The notes under the pieces were generated by a model. It had not been told where the DNA came from and ran no database searches. It saw only the letters and a list, made by a program, of their open reading frames with translations. DNA of 64,000 bases from Mesorhizobium sp. YC-39 (GTDB taxonomy: Bacteria; Pseudomonadota; Alphaproteobacteria; Rhizobiales; Rhizobiaceae): contig NZ_JAOWPS010000014.1 of assembly GCF_025753795.1 (NCBI RefSeq), forward strand, positions 21,945-85,944, read 5' to 3'. Position 1 is the first letter of the stretch. The number at the start of each line of letters is the position of its first letter. The translations under genes and the position numbers were made by a program. This document shows, in pieces, positions 25,487 to 35,393 of this stretch.

Positions 25487-26512
25487 ATGACAGAATATAT
25501 CGGTCTCGACGTGTCGATGAAAGAGACGGCGGTGTCGATCCGCCGTGGAGGCGAACGGATCTGGCGCGGAAAGTGCGCATCTGATCCCAACATCATTGCC
25601 GAGCTTGTCCGCAAGCGGGCGCCGGCCGCAAAGCGTGTCGTGTTCGAAACCGGCCCGCTGTCGGTGTGGTTCTATCATGCGTTGCGCGCCGAAGGATTGC
25701 CAGCCATCTGCATCGATGCGCGCCATGCCAAAGCCGCTCTCGATATGGCGGCGAACAAGACGGATGCGAATGACGCCGATGGTTTGGCGCATCTTGCTGA
25801 AGCGGGGTTCTTTCGCGAGGTGCGCGTGAAAGGCTTCGACAGTATGTTGACCCGCACGCTCGTGGCAGCACGCACCCGATTGGTCCGGATCACCGTCGAG
25901 CTTTCCAACCAGATCCGCGGGATCATGAAAACGTTCGGCCTGCTCGTCCCAGCAGGTAAGGGAACTACATTCGAAAAGAATGTCCGGAGCCTTCTTATCG
26001 ATCAGAGCGAACTTGCTCCGATCGTGATACCAATGTTGGAGGCCTGGCGCGGCATTCGCATTCGCGCCGCCGAGCTCGGGCGCCAACTGGTTACGGATGC
26101 TCGTCAAAGCCAAGCCTGCCGCACCCTCATGTCGATCCCCGGCATCGGCGTGATCACCGCGACCTCTTTCGTCACCGCCATTGAGGATCCAAACAACTTC
26201 AAGAAGTCCCGCTCTGTCGCTGCTTGGATCGGCCTGACAACCCGCCGATACCAATCGGGAGAAGTCGATTATGACGGCCATATATCCCGGCGCGGGGATC
26301 GACATCTGCGAGGGCTTCTCTACGAAGCCGCCGCGGTCATCCTGACACGCTGTTCGACCGAAAGCAGCCTACGTACATGGGGTCTAAAGCTCCGGGAGAG
26401 GATCGGCCTCAAACGAGCCGCCGTGGCCGTGGCGCGCAAATTGGCGGTGATCATGCACACGATGCTCAAGACTGGCGAGCTCTTCAATCCGAGTGCAGGA
26501 GCCGCGGCGTAA
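25487..26512 (+). CDS. IS110-family transposase, complete (second type)
   Basis: A 341-aa protein starting MTEYIGLDVSMKETAVSIRR. It has DARHAKAALDMAANKTDAND in the RuvC-like domain and MSIPGIGVITATSFV plus GLTTRRYQSGEVDYDGHIS in the C-terminal region. It is a different subgroup from the neighbour on the other strand. It lies back to back with that element (about 210 bp between start codons), so both non-coding ends share the gap. Confidence 0.93.
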   Translation: MTEYIGLDVSMKETAVSIRRGGERIWRGKCASDPNIIAELVRKRAPAAKRVVFETGPLSVWFYHALRAEGLPAICIDARHAKAALDMAANKTDANDADGLAHLAEAGFFREVRVKGFDSMLTRTLVAARTRLVRITVELSNQIRGIMKTFGLLVPAGKGTTFEKNVRSLLIDQSELAPIVIPMLEAWRGIRIRAAELGRQLVTDARQSQACRTLMSIPGIGVITATSFVTAIEDPNNFKKSRSVAAWIGLTTRRYQSGEVDYDGHISRRGDRHLRGLLYEAAAVILTRCSTESSLRTWGLKLRERIGLKRAAVAVARKLAVIMHTMLKTGELFNPSAGAAA

Positions 26513-26718
26513 ATCCAGATAGCGTTCAGAATCTGAGCGCCTGAGGCGTCCCTGCCGGGACGTGAGCCGAGCCATTCCGCTGATGGGGTTGCACCGCTGT
26601 CTCAGCAAAGTGCGTCGTCCACATTGAAGGCTCGTCCCGCGAAAGCTCCATCATGCGGCGGCCGATGTCGACCGCGAAGACAACCATGCACCCGGCAAGC
26701 GCCGTATCAACGCGATAG

Positions 26719-27280
26719 ATGCTTGACGCCCAAGCTGCGATTAGACAACCCCATCAAGAGAGCCTGAGGGCGCTGGCCAAACGCTACGGGATCAACCAGA
26801 AGACCGTCGCCAAATGGCGGGAGCGGACCTCGGTGGCCGATCTGCCGACCGGTCCGAGGGAGCCGAGATCGACAGTGCTCTCGCTTGAGGAGGAGGCCGT
26901 CATCGTCGCCTTCCGGCGCTACACTCTGTTGCCACTCGATGACTGCCTCTATGCCTTACAACCCACGATCCCGCACCTGACGCGTTCGTCACTGCATCGT
27001 TGTCTGCAGTGCCACGGCATCGGTCGCTTGCCGGACGTAGAGGGCGACAAGCCGGCGAAGAAGAAGTTCAAGGCCTATCCGATCGGTTATTTCCACATCG
27101 ATATCGCCGAGGTGCAGACCGCCGAAGGCAAGCTGCACCTCTTCGTTGCTATCGACCGGACGTCCAAGTTCGCCTATGCGGAGCTGCACGAGGCGGCGGG
27201 CAAGATGCTGATGGGCCAGTTCCTTCGCAACCTGATTGCGGCCGTGCCCTATGCCATCCATACCATTCTGACCGACAACG
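26719..27280 (+). pseudogene. IS481-type transposase, 5' part
   Basis: The frame encodes an IS481-family transposase N-terminal half: HTH region ESLRALAKRYGINQKTVAKW, linker LPLDDCLYALQPTIPHLTRS, and the first catalytic aspartate in YPIGYFHIDIAEVQTAEGKL, ending in HTILTDN just before the second aspartate block. An IS110-type element interrupts it at 27281. The 3' part resumes at 28942. Confidence 0.88.
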
Positions 27281-28941
27281 TCCTAAGCGCGGAAGGAAAT
27301 GGGGCAGACAGTCAAAGTCTCTCTGTTCGCCAGCATGCTCTCGCCGCGTGACGCTCGTCAAGTTGGGTGATCGAACCAAGCGGCTTCCACTTATGAGGGA
27401 AAAGGTCTCGTCCATAGCAAACACAGGGTCCGCACGAAGGCGGCCCTCACCGTCCTCAACACGAGCTTCTGATCCAGGTGGAAGACCCGAACATTATCTA
27501 CAGGGTCATCGAAGCGATGCCCTCACGGCCCTAGCTGACAGAGGTCCTTCCACCTGGCACCCGCCCTTCGACGAAGGGCCGGTAGTCTGAACCGCCTTTG
27601 ACGACAGCGTGCACGACGCGGGCCATCTTGGCAGTAATTGCGGTCATCGCCTTGCGGCGCAGATCGGGATTGTCGCGATCCCTCGCGATGTAGCGTTCGA
27701 ACTTGTGTCGAAAGCCATTCTCACGCTGACGGATGGCGACTTGCCCGGCGATCCATAGGGTTCGGCGCAGCCGAGCATTGCCGAATTTGGAAAGGCGGGT
27801 CTGGCCGCGATATTGGCCTGACTGCTGGGTTGAGAGATCTAGCCCGCAGAATTTGAGAAACTGGCGGTGATGATGGAAGCGGCGCAAATCGCCGGCTTCG
27901 GCAATGATCGTCAACGCGTTGATCGGCCCGATGCCCGGGATCTGTCGCAGGAGCTGGTAATCCTGGCTGTGCCGCAGCAGTTCGTCGGCCTGCGTTTCGA
28001 TCTCATTGCGTTGCCGGATCAGGCTGCGTGCTTCGGCAATGACCATCCGGAACATACAAATGGCAGGGGCATCAAGCGGCAACGGCAATCCGATCGATGT
28101 GCGTGCCGTCTCGTAAATATCCATCAGAATCTGCGTCTTGCTGACCTTGCGGCCGACGACATCCCACGCGGCTGTCACAAACTCTTCCTTCGTCAGCGTC
28201 GTGATACCTGCCGGTGTCGGAAAGGCATCGAGGAAAGCGAAGAACCAATCGCTGCGACTGTTTCCCCGGAAGCGATCGATCTCGGGGAAATATAGCGGCA
28301 GATAATGCGTCAGGATGCGGTGCTGTATCTCGGTCTTGGCCCTTGCGATCGCTTCATGGGTCTTCGACAGCTCCTGCACATCGTTGATGCCGGCGCGCAG
28401 TGGATCATGGTAGCGCTGGGTCGCCTGGATCTTGAGCATGTGCAGCATCACCTGCGCATCCTTGGGATCGTTCTTGTCCCAGCTGTTGTGCAAAGCCTCA
28501 CGGGTTCGGGCGAGTGCCAGCGACGACACCAGCCGCACCTCGAAACTGGCTTCAGCCAAGCGCCATGCAATGGGCCGGTGATAGTTCCCGGTCGCCTCGA
28601 AGGCGCAGATCACGGGTCTGCCATAGGCCTGAAGGATCTCGATCAGACGGTCATGCTCTGCACGGCTGTTGAGGACCTGCAGCCGGCGGCGACGTTTATG
28701 GCTTGGGTCTTCGATCAGAACTTCATTGCGAACCTTGGCAATGTCGATGGCTACCAACACCGCATCGGCGGGTATAATATGTACGCTGGTCATGGTCGGT
28801 CTCTCCGAATGGGTTGTGAACACTCACATTCTAGAGAAACCTTGACTGGCCATGGCCGCCTTCAGCGGTGCGCGCTTGCAGCGAAAAGCTGCGCGCACCG
28901 CTGTCTCGGCTGCCTCCGCTCATTCCTTCCGTAGGTGCTAC
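27281..28941 (-). mobile_element. IS110-type element inserted in an IS481 transposase gene
   Basis: The block of about 1.66 kb lies between two halves of an otherwise continuous IS481 transposase frame (GACAACG on the left, CGGCATCCAG on the right). It contains one complete IS110 transposase gene on the minus strand plus about 250 bp of non-coding sequence on its left side. No long inverted repeats are visible, as expected for IS110. The exact ends are uncertain by a few bases because the flanks share CG. Confidence 0.75.
27531..28793 (-). CDS. IS110-family transposase, complete (third type, 420 aa)
   Basis: The protein starts MTSVHIIPADAVLVAIDIAK and has GRPVICAFEATGNYHRPIAW and NSWDKNDPKDAQVMLHML in the RuvC-like domain, then RQIPGIGPINALTIIAEAGD and FLKFCGLDLSTQQSGQYRGQ in the transposase_20 domain. 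It is longer than the other two complete IS110 proteins in the window and clearly a separate subgroup. It looks intact. It sits inside an IS481 element. Confidence 0.92.
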   Translation of the reverse strand: MTSVHIIPADAVLVAIDIAKVRNEVLIEDPSHKRRRRLQVLNSRAEHDRLIEILQAYGRPVICAFEATGNYHRPIAWRLAEASFEVRLVSSLALARTREALHNSWDKNDPKDAQVMLHMLKIQATQRYHDPLRAGINDVQELSKTHEAIARAKTEIQHRILTHYLPLYFPEIDRFRGNSRSDWFFAFLDAFPTPAGITTLTKEEFVTAAWDVVGRKVSKTQILMDIYETARTSIGLPLPLDAPAICMFRMVIAEARSLIRQRNEIETQADELLRHSQDYQLLRQIPGIGPINALTIIAEAGDLRRFHHHRQFLKFCGLDLSTQQSGQYRGQTRLSKFGNARLRRTLWIAGQVAIRQRENGFRHKFERYIARDRDNPDLRRKAMTAITAKMARVVHAVVKGGSDYRPFVEGRVPGGRTSVS

Positions 28942-29298
28942 GGCATCCAGTTCACCAACCGGACCTGCGACCAGCACGCGCCCCAGCACATCTTCGACGG
29001 CATCTGCGACCAACATCGCATCGAGCACAGGCTGACAAAGATCAACCATCCCTGGACCAGCGGCCAGGTCGAACGGATGAACAGAACCATCAAGGACGCG
29101 ACCGTCAAGCGCTTCCATTATGACATCACGATCAGCTGCGCCGACACCTCGCAGACTTCATCTCAGCCTACAATTTCGCGTGCAGGCTCAAGACCCTCAA
29201 AGGCCTCACACCCTATGAGTTCATTTGCAGAACATGGGCAAAAGAGCCCAAACGGTTCCTTCGATCCAGTCCATCAAATGCCGGGACTAAAGAACTAG
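28942..29298 (+). pseudogene. IS481-type transposase, 3' part
   Basis: The sequence resumes with GIQFTNR, then HRIEHRLTKINHPWTSGQVE and RMNRTIKDATVKRFHYD, which hold the last catalytic glutamate. After that the frame slips (the FISAYNFARRLKTLKGLTPY segment is in another frame) before a short tail resembling the family C-terminus. With 26719-27280 it forms one interrupted element. Confidence 0.85.
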
Positions 29299-29371
29299 CT
29301 GGTTTCAACTCCGCGGCGGCTGCAATCTACTGACACTGAAATTCGCCGCCTGTTGACCGGTCTGCTGGTGA

Positions 29372-29582
29372 AATTCTCGACGGCCATTGCGGAGATCGTG
29401 CGGGCCGGCATCTAGTCGGTAGACCGCAGCCAATGGGGGGCGTCGAAGGCGCTCGGTCTGCACAGTGGTCAGGTCATGTGCTCATCGTGCTGCCGCGAGC
29501 GCTGCGCGTCATCACGCCGCTGACGACCTCCAGCCATCTCGACCTGACCAAGGATTCCAGCCTTGTCGTCGCCATCGGCTAA
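29372..29582 (+). pseudogene. amino-acid ABC transporter permease relic (AapQ/BztB type)
   Basis: In the forward direction the pieces AIAEIVRAGI (followed by a stop), GASKALGLHSGQ, and LPRALRVITPLTTSSHLDLT then KDSSLVVAIG match the conserved cytoplasmic loop of polar amino-acid permeases (FIAEIVRAGIQ, ALGL, LPQALRVIIPPLTSQYLNLT, KNSSLAVAIG). An in-frame stop and a frameshift break it and all flanking membrane segments are lost. Confidence 0.7.
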
Positions 29583-30287
29583 CAGGCACGGATGACGGGC
29601 GCCTTGTAGCGCGGCAATCCGCGCGCGAGGTCAACAATTCGCGATCGAGCGCGACGTTTGCCGTCCCCGCTCACCGACGTGCGGAGTTTACTCACCAAAG
29701 CTCAGTCCATCTGCTGAACCTCCAAATTATGTTTACAGCATTACGTTTTCGAGAAATGACGTAACCTGAACTTCACTTAACATAACATGATGCACCGAGG
29801 AGATGTGATAGCTTTGGCGGCGCTGAGACTCCCGAAGATGGCCGCACAAGGAAACCCTGAAGGAAACTCGCGGCGGCGGCGGATAACTACATTGCTAATG
29901 ATGAAACATGAACGAGTCTTTTCTAAAAGATCAGAAGTTATTCTTTAATGACTTTTCTTTAATCGGGATCCATGCGCTTCCCGCAGGCGGACCAGGCTCG
30001 GGGTCGCTATGAAATCAAGCGGCTGAAGCCTCGCACGTGGGAAGCCAGTTTCGCTGCAAAGAAATGACTTCTTGAAACGAAGGCCTGGAGTGGTCCGAAA
30101 TGCGCACTGCCCATCCGGTTATCTATTGGTCTCGGCGGGAGGTGTCCAGTTACCGGGTAGGCAGAGCGGTGTTGCCGATACCCTAGATTGGCCGATGTGG
30201 ACTCGCCGAGCGCATTAGCGAGGAAGCACCGCGGGACCTTAGTGCCTGTTAGGCCCATAATGAGCAGTACAGAGAAGGAAGACCGCG
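29583..30287. other. stretch without an identifiable gene
   Basis: No gene, repeat or regulatory motif is supported. Parts (29700-29960) are AT-rich. The right end should hold the promoter of the SET-domain gene. Confidence 0.45.
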
Positions 30288-30707
30288 ATGACCTTAGCAA
30301 TCGGTGACCGGCGAAACCGCATATACGTAAGGAATGTTCCTCAAAAGGGCCGCGGCGTATTTGCCAATATCCCCTTCAAAGTCGGCGATGTAATTGAAAG
30401 AGCCCCGACATGGGTATTTAACAGATCAGATGAAAAGCTATTGGAGCGCACAGGGATATTCGAGTACTATTTCGTTCGGCAAACTCCTAATTCTATAAAG
30501 AATAGATTCTCCGGTTATGTTGTTTTCGGGCTAATTTCTTTAGTAAATCATTCATATAACCCTAATTCACAAATAGTATGGATCGACGAAGATACGGGCA
30601 CATGGGCAATCATCATAGCACTGAAGGACATAGAAGTTGGTGAAGAGATAACGCACAGATATGCTAATATAAGCGATTATCCAGATACCATTGCTTTCGT
30701 CGAATAA
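30288..30707 (+). CDS. small SET-domain protein (predicted lysine methyltransferase)
   Basis: A 139-aa protein that is almost only a SET domain. It has the N-terminal strand KGRGVFANIPFKVGDVIERA, the central LISLVNHSYNPNSQI (NHSxxPN, the cofactor/pseudoknot motif) and GEEITHRYAN (GEExxxxY), all needed for S-adenosylmethionine binding and catalysis. No pre- or post-SET cysteines are present. AGAAGGAAG lies before the ATG. Its base composition is clearly more AT-rich than the nif genes, a sign of transfer. It is followed after 50 bp by a GNAT-like gene. The substrate could be a bacterial protein or, less likely, a host protein. Confidence 0.85.
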   Translation: MTLAIGDRRNRIYVRNVPQKGRGVFANIPFKVGDVIERAPTWVFNRSDEKLLERTGIFEYYFVRQTPNSIKNRFSGYVVFGLISLVNHSYNPNSQIVWIDEDTGTWAIIIALKDIEVGEEITHRYANISDYPDTIAFVE

Positions 30708-30757
30708 GCCAGATTTTTTATGTTACTTAACTCCTCTGAGCGGAGGGGGTATCGGAT

Positions 30758-31456
30758 ATGAACGATAAAATCACGATACTGGAACTGTCAAATTGCATCT
30801 GGGCACTAGACGACTTGGCGCGCAAGTCCGGCCTTCGAATTACGACCGGCGACAATTTTGACGAGTATGTTCGAATCACCAACGGACTGCCCGGAAAGCC
30901 GCCGACCACTCCACACTTCCGTCCGGACTGTTCTGCTCTCTCACCTGGAAAGGCATTTTGGATCGTCGGTCGGGATCGGGAAGGAAGTATAGCGCATGTG
31001 CAAGCGATGCGTTTAGACGATATATCCGACACCAGCCTTGCTGAGCATCTTAGATCGCTCAAAGGCTGTTTTGACGACCCTGACCTCAAAGCCGGGCCCA
31101 GTTCCTCGTGCAGTTGCACCGCGCCGACGGCTGAGGCCATAAAGGGGCTGATAGCATATCATGGCGACGTGTGGTTGCGGGAGGACTTTCGAGGCCGCAA
31201 CCTCACGAGCTTTGTTGGTCGCCTCGCATTGGGGCTCGCATGGGCTAGATGGTCCCCAGATTTGATTTACGCGCTAGTTGCCGGCTGGAACATCGAAAAA
31301 GGTGTAGTGGATCGCTACGGATATCAGCATCGAGAGTACGGGTCCATCCTGCGCTTGCCTGCCCTAGGGATAAGCCATGATGACTGGCTAGTTTGGCTCA
31401 CTCGAGACGAACTGTTGAAGACACTTTCCGGTACTTTCGCATTGCGGACGCCCTGA
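30758..31456 (+). CDS. GNAT-fold-like protein of unknown function
   Basis: A 232-aa protein with GGAGG before the ATG. I do not recognise a named family. The middle segment YHGDVWLREDFRGRNLTSFV resembles motif A of GNAT acetyltransferases (RxxGx[GA]/L), followed by helix LALGLAWARWSPDLIYALV and the strand region VDRYGYQHREYGSILRLPAL, which together suggest a GNAT fold. Other parts are diverged, and an unusual SSSCSCTAPT stretch lies before motif A. It follows the SET-domain gene by 50 bp in the same direction, so the two may act together. An acetyltransferase activity is inference. Confidence 0.7.
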   Translation: MNDKITILELSNCIWALDDLARKSGLRITTGDNFDEYVRITNGLPGKPPTTPHFRPDCSALSPGKAFWIVGRDREGSIAHVQAMRLDDISDTSLAEHLRSLKGCFDDPDLKAGPSSSCSCTAPTAEAIKGLIAYHGDVWLREDFRGRNLTSFVGRLALGLAWARWSPDLIYALVAGWNIEKGVVDRYGYQHREYGSILRLPALGISHDDWLVWLTRDELLKTLSGTFALRTP

Positions 31457-31504
31457 GAACCGTCTCTGATCCTTCGGAAACACGAGTGCCATTGTCGGCC
31501 ACGC

Positions 31505-31715
31505 TACATCTAGCAGGCACAACAGATTGTCTTCACGCATGACCCGCAGAACGCATTTGTGATTGACTTGCCACCCCTCGCGCCGAAGCAGGGCTCCAAT
31601 CCGGCGGTAGCCGTAGTGTGTGTTGCCGAGAGCCAGCTTCTGAATGAGATCGCGCAAACCCGTCTCGGCTCGACGAGGGGCCAAATCCAGCCAGTGACGG
31701 TAATAGCTCATCGGG
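31505..31715 (-). pseudogene. IS3-type OrfB fragment
   Basis: The reverse strand reads YYRHWLDLAPRRAETGLRDL and ALLRREGWQVNHKCVLRVMR, nearly identical to the N-terminal part of the OrfB at 61688-62362. The catalytic core is missing. It abuts the 3' end of the GNAT-like gene and the recombinase relic. Confidence 0.8.
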
Positions 31716-31721
31716 GTTGGC

Positions 31722-31990
31722 GCGCGCATCGCAGATGCTGTTCGAACCGGGTACTGGCCAACTCCAGCAGTTGTGGTGTCGCCTTCAGGTAGACCTCGGT
31801 GCCAAGGAGGTTCTGATGGCCCAGATAGGCTGACAGCATGGGCAACTTGGCGTGTATATCGACGCCTTCCTCTGCCCACATCGTGAGGCGGTGGACCGCG
31901 AAGGCACAGTTTTGCAGTTCACCGCCTCCTCTCCTGGTTATCGCCAAGGCGCCGACGTCCAACGGCTTCTGCCCAAGCTCTCCACCTAAC
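31722..31990 (-). pseudogene. tyrosine recombinase C-terminal fragment
   Basis: FAVHRLTMWAEEGVDIHAKL, then SAYLGHQNLLGTEVYLKATP on the minus strand match the C-terminal active-site region (H, then GHxxxxTxxYL with the nucleophilic Tyr) of phage-type integrases. The N-terminal arm and the Arg box are missing, so it is dead. Confidence 0.7.
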
Positions 31991-32088
31991 TTGGTCAACA
32001 TCTCGGGCACGCAGCGATACCTAACCCTAGCCCCGGGACCTGTGTGAGGCCAGCGCGCGCTTCGAGCATTACGCCATGGAGATGCCCA

Positions 32089-32985
32089 ATGCGCGACGCG
32101 ACGCTCCTTGGCTCCTGGATCCGGAGGTTCCTACTCGAACACGTGGTTGCCGAACGCAATCTCGCCCGCAACACCCAGCAGGGTTACCGCGACGGATTAT
32201 GTCAGCTTCTCCGTTCGTTGTGCAGCGGGTCGGCAAGTCTATTGATCGCCTGAATGTCGTCGATCTATCGGCCGAGCTAATCCGCGCCTTCTTAACCGAT
32301 ATCGAAGTGACGCGTCGCTGTTCGATCGCCACCCGCAATCAACGTCTTGCCGCCGTTCGGGCGTTCGCTGGCTTTGTCGGTGAGCTAGCCCCGTCCACAT
32401 CGAATGGTCGGGCCAGATCCGTTCGATCCCGTTCAAGAAGACCGATCAGGCGGTCGTTCCTTACCTCGAAAAGGCGGAGATCGACGCCTTGCTCGCCGCT
32501 CCAGATCGGCGGACGGAGCAGGGTCGGCGCGACTACGCCCTGCTGCTGTTCCTTTACAACACTGGTGCAAGAGCGTCAGAGGCGTTCGGCGTCAAGGTGG
32601 CGGACCCGGACCTGAACGCCCCCAGCGTCAAAATCCATGGCAAGGGCGGCAAGCGGCGATACTGCCCCATTGTGGACCGCCACCGTCGTCGAGTTACGGA
32701 CACTCGTCGCCTGACGGAGCCCCTTCTCGATCCGTCTTCCTCAATCGCTGCGGCCAACCCATCACTCGCTTCGGGATCCATACCGCCGTCGAGCGTTATG
32801 GCCTCAAGGTCGTCGGCAAAATGCCGTCGTTGGCGAGAAAGCGCGTAAGCCCTCACTCCATCCGCCAAACCACGGCGACCCATCTCCTGCGCGCAGGCGT
32901 CGACATCAACACAGTCCGCGGATGGCTCGGGCACGTCTCGCTGGACCACGAACGTCTATGCAGAGGTCGACTTCGAGACCAAGGC
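32089..32985 (+). pseudogene. tyrosine recombinase/integrase, frameshifted
   Basis: Parts of an XerC/D-like recombinase occur in three frames: the N-terminal core-binding segment (FLLEHVVAERNLARNTQQGY, then IATRNQRLAAVRAFAGFVGE), the first catalytic box in RRDYALLLFLYNTGARASEA with KIHGKGGKRRYCP, and the last box HSIRQTTATHLLRAGVDINT followed by GWLGHVS. The usual HxLRH is HSIRQT here. Frameshifts near 32220, 32400 and 32700 break it. Recombinase relics on both strands at 31.7-33.0 kb suggest a decayed recombinase-based element. Confidence 0.78.
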
Positions 32986-33172
32986 TAAGGCGCTCGAAAA
33001 ATGCGAAGCGCCGAGTCTCGGCAAGATCTCAAAACGATGGCGTGATCAACCTGCGCTGATGGACTTGCTTCGGTCCCTGTGCCCGCTTTGTTGTGTGGCG
33101 CTCGGCGTTCTCACCGGCCTGCCACCTCTGGCCCGCGGCGGCCGACGCCACATCTCTACCGAAGCCACATTA

Positions 33173-33204
33173 CGCACCAAATGTGTTCGAGCACATTTGG
33201 TGCG
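33173..33204. repeat. perfect 13-bp inverted repeat, 6-bp loop
   Basis: CGCACCAAATGTG at 33173-33185 is the exact reverse complement of 33192-33204, around TTCGAG. It lies about 190 bp after the last recombinase box. It may be an element end, a recombinase binding site or a hairpin terminator without a U-run. Confidence 0.75.
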
Positions 33205-34508
33205 GGAAATCCGCCCGCCCGGATCTGTGAGGGCGAAAGCCGAATGGCTGACCTACTCGACCACGACCTAGGCGGACATCCTGGGGCGGCTGCGACGGCA
33301 GACCTTCTCCTCGCTGACAGAGGCCACAACGCCGAGATGTCATCGCCAAGATGTATACGTGCGTTAGCCTGATATTCTATTCACGATGGCGCCCTCCTGG
33401 CTCGGAACTGGGGCGTCCTTGTCCGGACAGGTCGTAGAATGGATAGACCTGCCGAAATCAAGTGAGCGGCGCTTTCTTCATCGCCACCGCTTTCACCCAA
33501 GATCCACCAAGCGCATTAACCGCCGTTTACAGTAAATTCACGCAACTTCACAACCGCAAATCGCCGACGATGATAGCTTCACGACAAGATCGGAGATTAG
33601 GGCGAGTCAAAAGGCTGAACGTCGATTTACGCTTCGGACTGAGGGACGGCATGCAATCGGGATCGGCAGCCAATGGCAAGAAGAGCGTTATTGAGGCAAT
33701 CCACTCGATACAACCAATCTCGATGACTTTGATCGGTAGATGTTTCCGGCTGCCTACAACCCCTGAGATTGCCGGAATTACGTGCGCCAAGGAATCGGTC
33801 TATGCGACAGTTGGGGCTCTCTGCCCGTATTTCGATCTACCAAACCCTGCATCAATTTGTTGCGACAAATTCATCCAACGTCAGCTCCGCACGGAGGCCG
33901 GCGCTCCAGTGCGCGATCGTCGCCGAGCATTGATGCAATTCGCAACGGAATCGCTGTTGATGTTGGAAAATATTGGAGAGACATATATTACAACGAGATT
34001 GGTCCGATTGCTTTCGGCTCGCCGGCTGATTGTGAGTAAGCGGCAGAGCGAACTCCGTCTCTCCACTTCCTAGTCGTTTTTGTTGCTGGTTCGTCTCTCC
34101 AAGATGCCAGTCGGTAATGCCTGTCGAAAGCATTTTATTGCGTACCAAGACGACAGGAGTTCAGAGAAGGTCAGCTCACCCGGGACCGTTCTGTGAATCT
34201 TAACCAGGATATACAATGGTGACGAAATATACTTCGCTGGCACGAAACTCCCCGATCATCCTTGGATGCAAAAGTCGTCAGCGGTCGCGCTGTGCGCAGA
34301 CTCGCCGCCAGTTTCAAAGATGCCCTTTTGAGGCCAATCTATCATCGACAAACGACGCCCTAGGCTACGATCCTTGTCGCGATCCGAGAAGACCGGCTGC
34401 CAACGTAAAACCGTTGTCGGCAAATGTCGGGCGCCGGGGTCCAGGAGAGTTTCGGTGGCCTAGAAGCCGTCGGATCGGCCGACGGCAATCAAGCGGGTTG
34501 CCTGAGCC
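33205..34508. other. stretch without an identifiable gene
   Basis: Overlapping open frames run on both strands (for example 33462-34073 forward and 33852-34148 reverse), but none has a recognisable motif, a good start context or typical codon use. I treat the region as non-coding or badly decayed. The right end should carry the promoter of the DMT exporter. Confidence 0.4.
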
Positions 34509-35393
34509 ATGAGGGCGCTGGACGGTGTGCCCAGATTGGTACCCTCAACGCAGTCGCCAGCGCAAGGCATCGCTTTGTATGCCGGCGGTGTGTTCATCTT
34601 CTGCGTCGTGGACGCTATGATCAAATGGTTGTCGACCGACTATTCGATCGCTCAGATCATGTTTTTCCGCGCCCTGATAGGACTTGTTCCAACGTTGGCG
34701 ATACTATTGAGGCCGCCCGGACTTTTGTCGCTGAAAACCCGTAGGGTTGGAGCGCATCTGCTGCGCGGTCTTGTCAGCCTAGTGGGCACGTTCGGCTTTT
34801 GCTGGGCCCTGGCGGTGATGCCGTTGGGCGCCACATACGCTATCGGCTTTGCCGCGCCGATATTTATTACTGCCTTGTCGGTCCCAATTCTGAACGAAAG
34901 TGTGGGCTTAGGACGCTGGCTGGCAGTGCTTGTGGGCTTTGCTGGCGTCCTTATCATGATCCGACCCGGCATGAATGGCGCTTTCGGCGGGGAGGGCATA
35001 GCGTTTGTTGCTACCGTTGCGTACGCCCTGTCGATGGTGCTGGTCCGCCTTTACAGTCGCACCGAGAGCAACGTAGCGATGATCTTTTACGCCAACATTG
35101 TCGTCATAGCCGCAACTGGCGTTCAAATGCCTTTCGTCTGGATCACGCCGGGGTGGTCGGGCGGCGGTCTTCTTGTCCTGGTCGGGCTCCTTAGTGGCGT
35201 CGGCACTCTTATGTTGGCCCAAGCCTATCGCATGGCGACACCATCAATTGTTGTGCCGTTCGAGTATACGGGCATGATATGGGGTGTTGCGCTAAGTTTT
35301 TTTATCTGGGGTGATATACCAGATCTGTGGGCCTTAGTCGGGTCGCTCGTGGTCATTGGCAGTGGCCTTTATATCCTGCACCGGGAGAGATAA
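34509..35393 (+). CDS. DMT/EamA-family transporter
   Basis: A 294-aa integral membrane protein with about ten predicted membrane helices in two EamA repeats (roughly residues 20-150 and 160-290), for example ALYAGGVFIFCVVDAMIKWL at the start and WALVGSLVVIGSGLYILH at the end. The first repeat has the typical FFRALIGLVP and the loop PLGATYAIGFAAPIFITALS; the second has PFEYTGMIWGVALSFFIWGD. Such proteins export amino acids, purines or other metabolites; the substrate is unknown. The gene is intact although it sits between relics. The ribosome-binding site is weak. Confidence 0.9.
   Translation: MRALDGVPRLVPSTQSPAQGIALYAGGVFIFCVVDAMIKWLSTDYSIAQIMFFRALIGLVPTLAILLRPPGLLSLKTRRVGAHLLRGLVSLVGTFGFCWALAVMPLGATYAIGFAAPIFITALSVPILNESVGLGRWLAVLVGFAGVLIMIRPGMNGAFGGEGIAFVATVAYALSMVLVRLYSRTESNVAMIFYANIVVIAATGVQMPFVWITPGWSGGGLLVLVGLLSGVGTLMLAQAYRMATPSIVVPFEYTGMIWGVALSFFIWGDIPDLWALVGSLVVIGSGLYILHRER

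Noticed and set aside
33462..34148. Overlapping open frames on both strands (about 200 and 98 codons)
   Set aside because: Neither has a motif or proper start, and they contradict each other.
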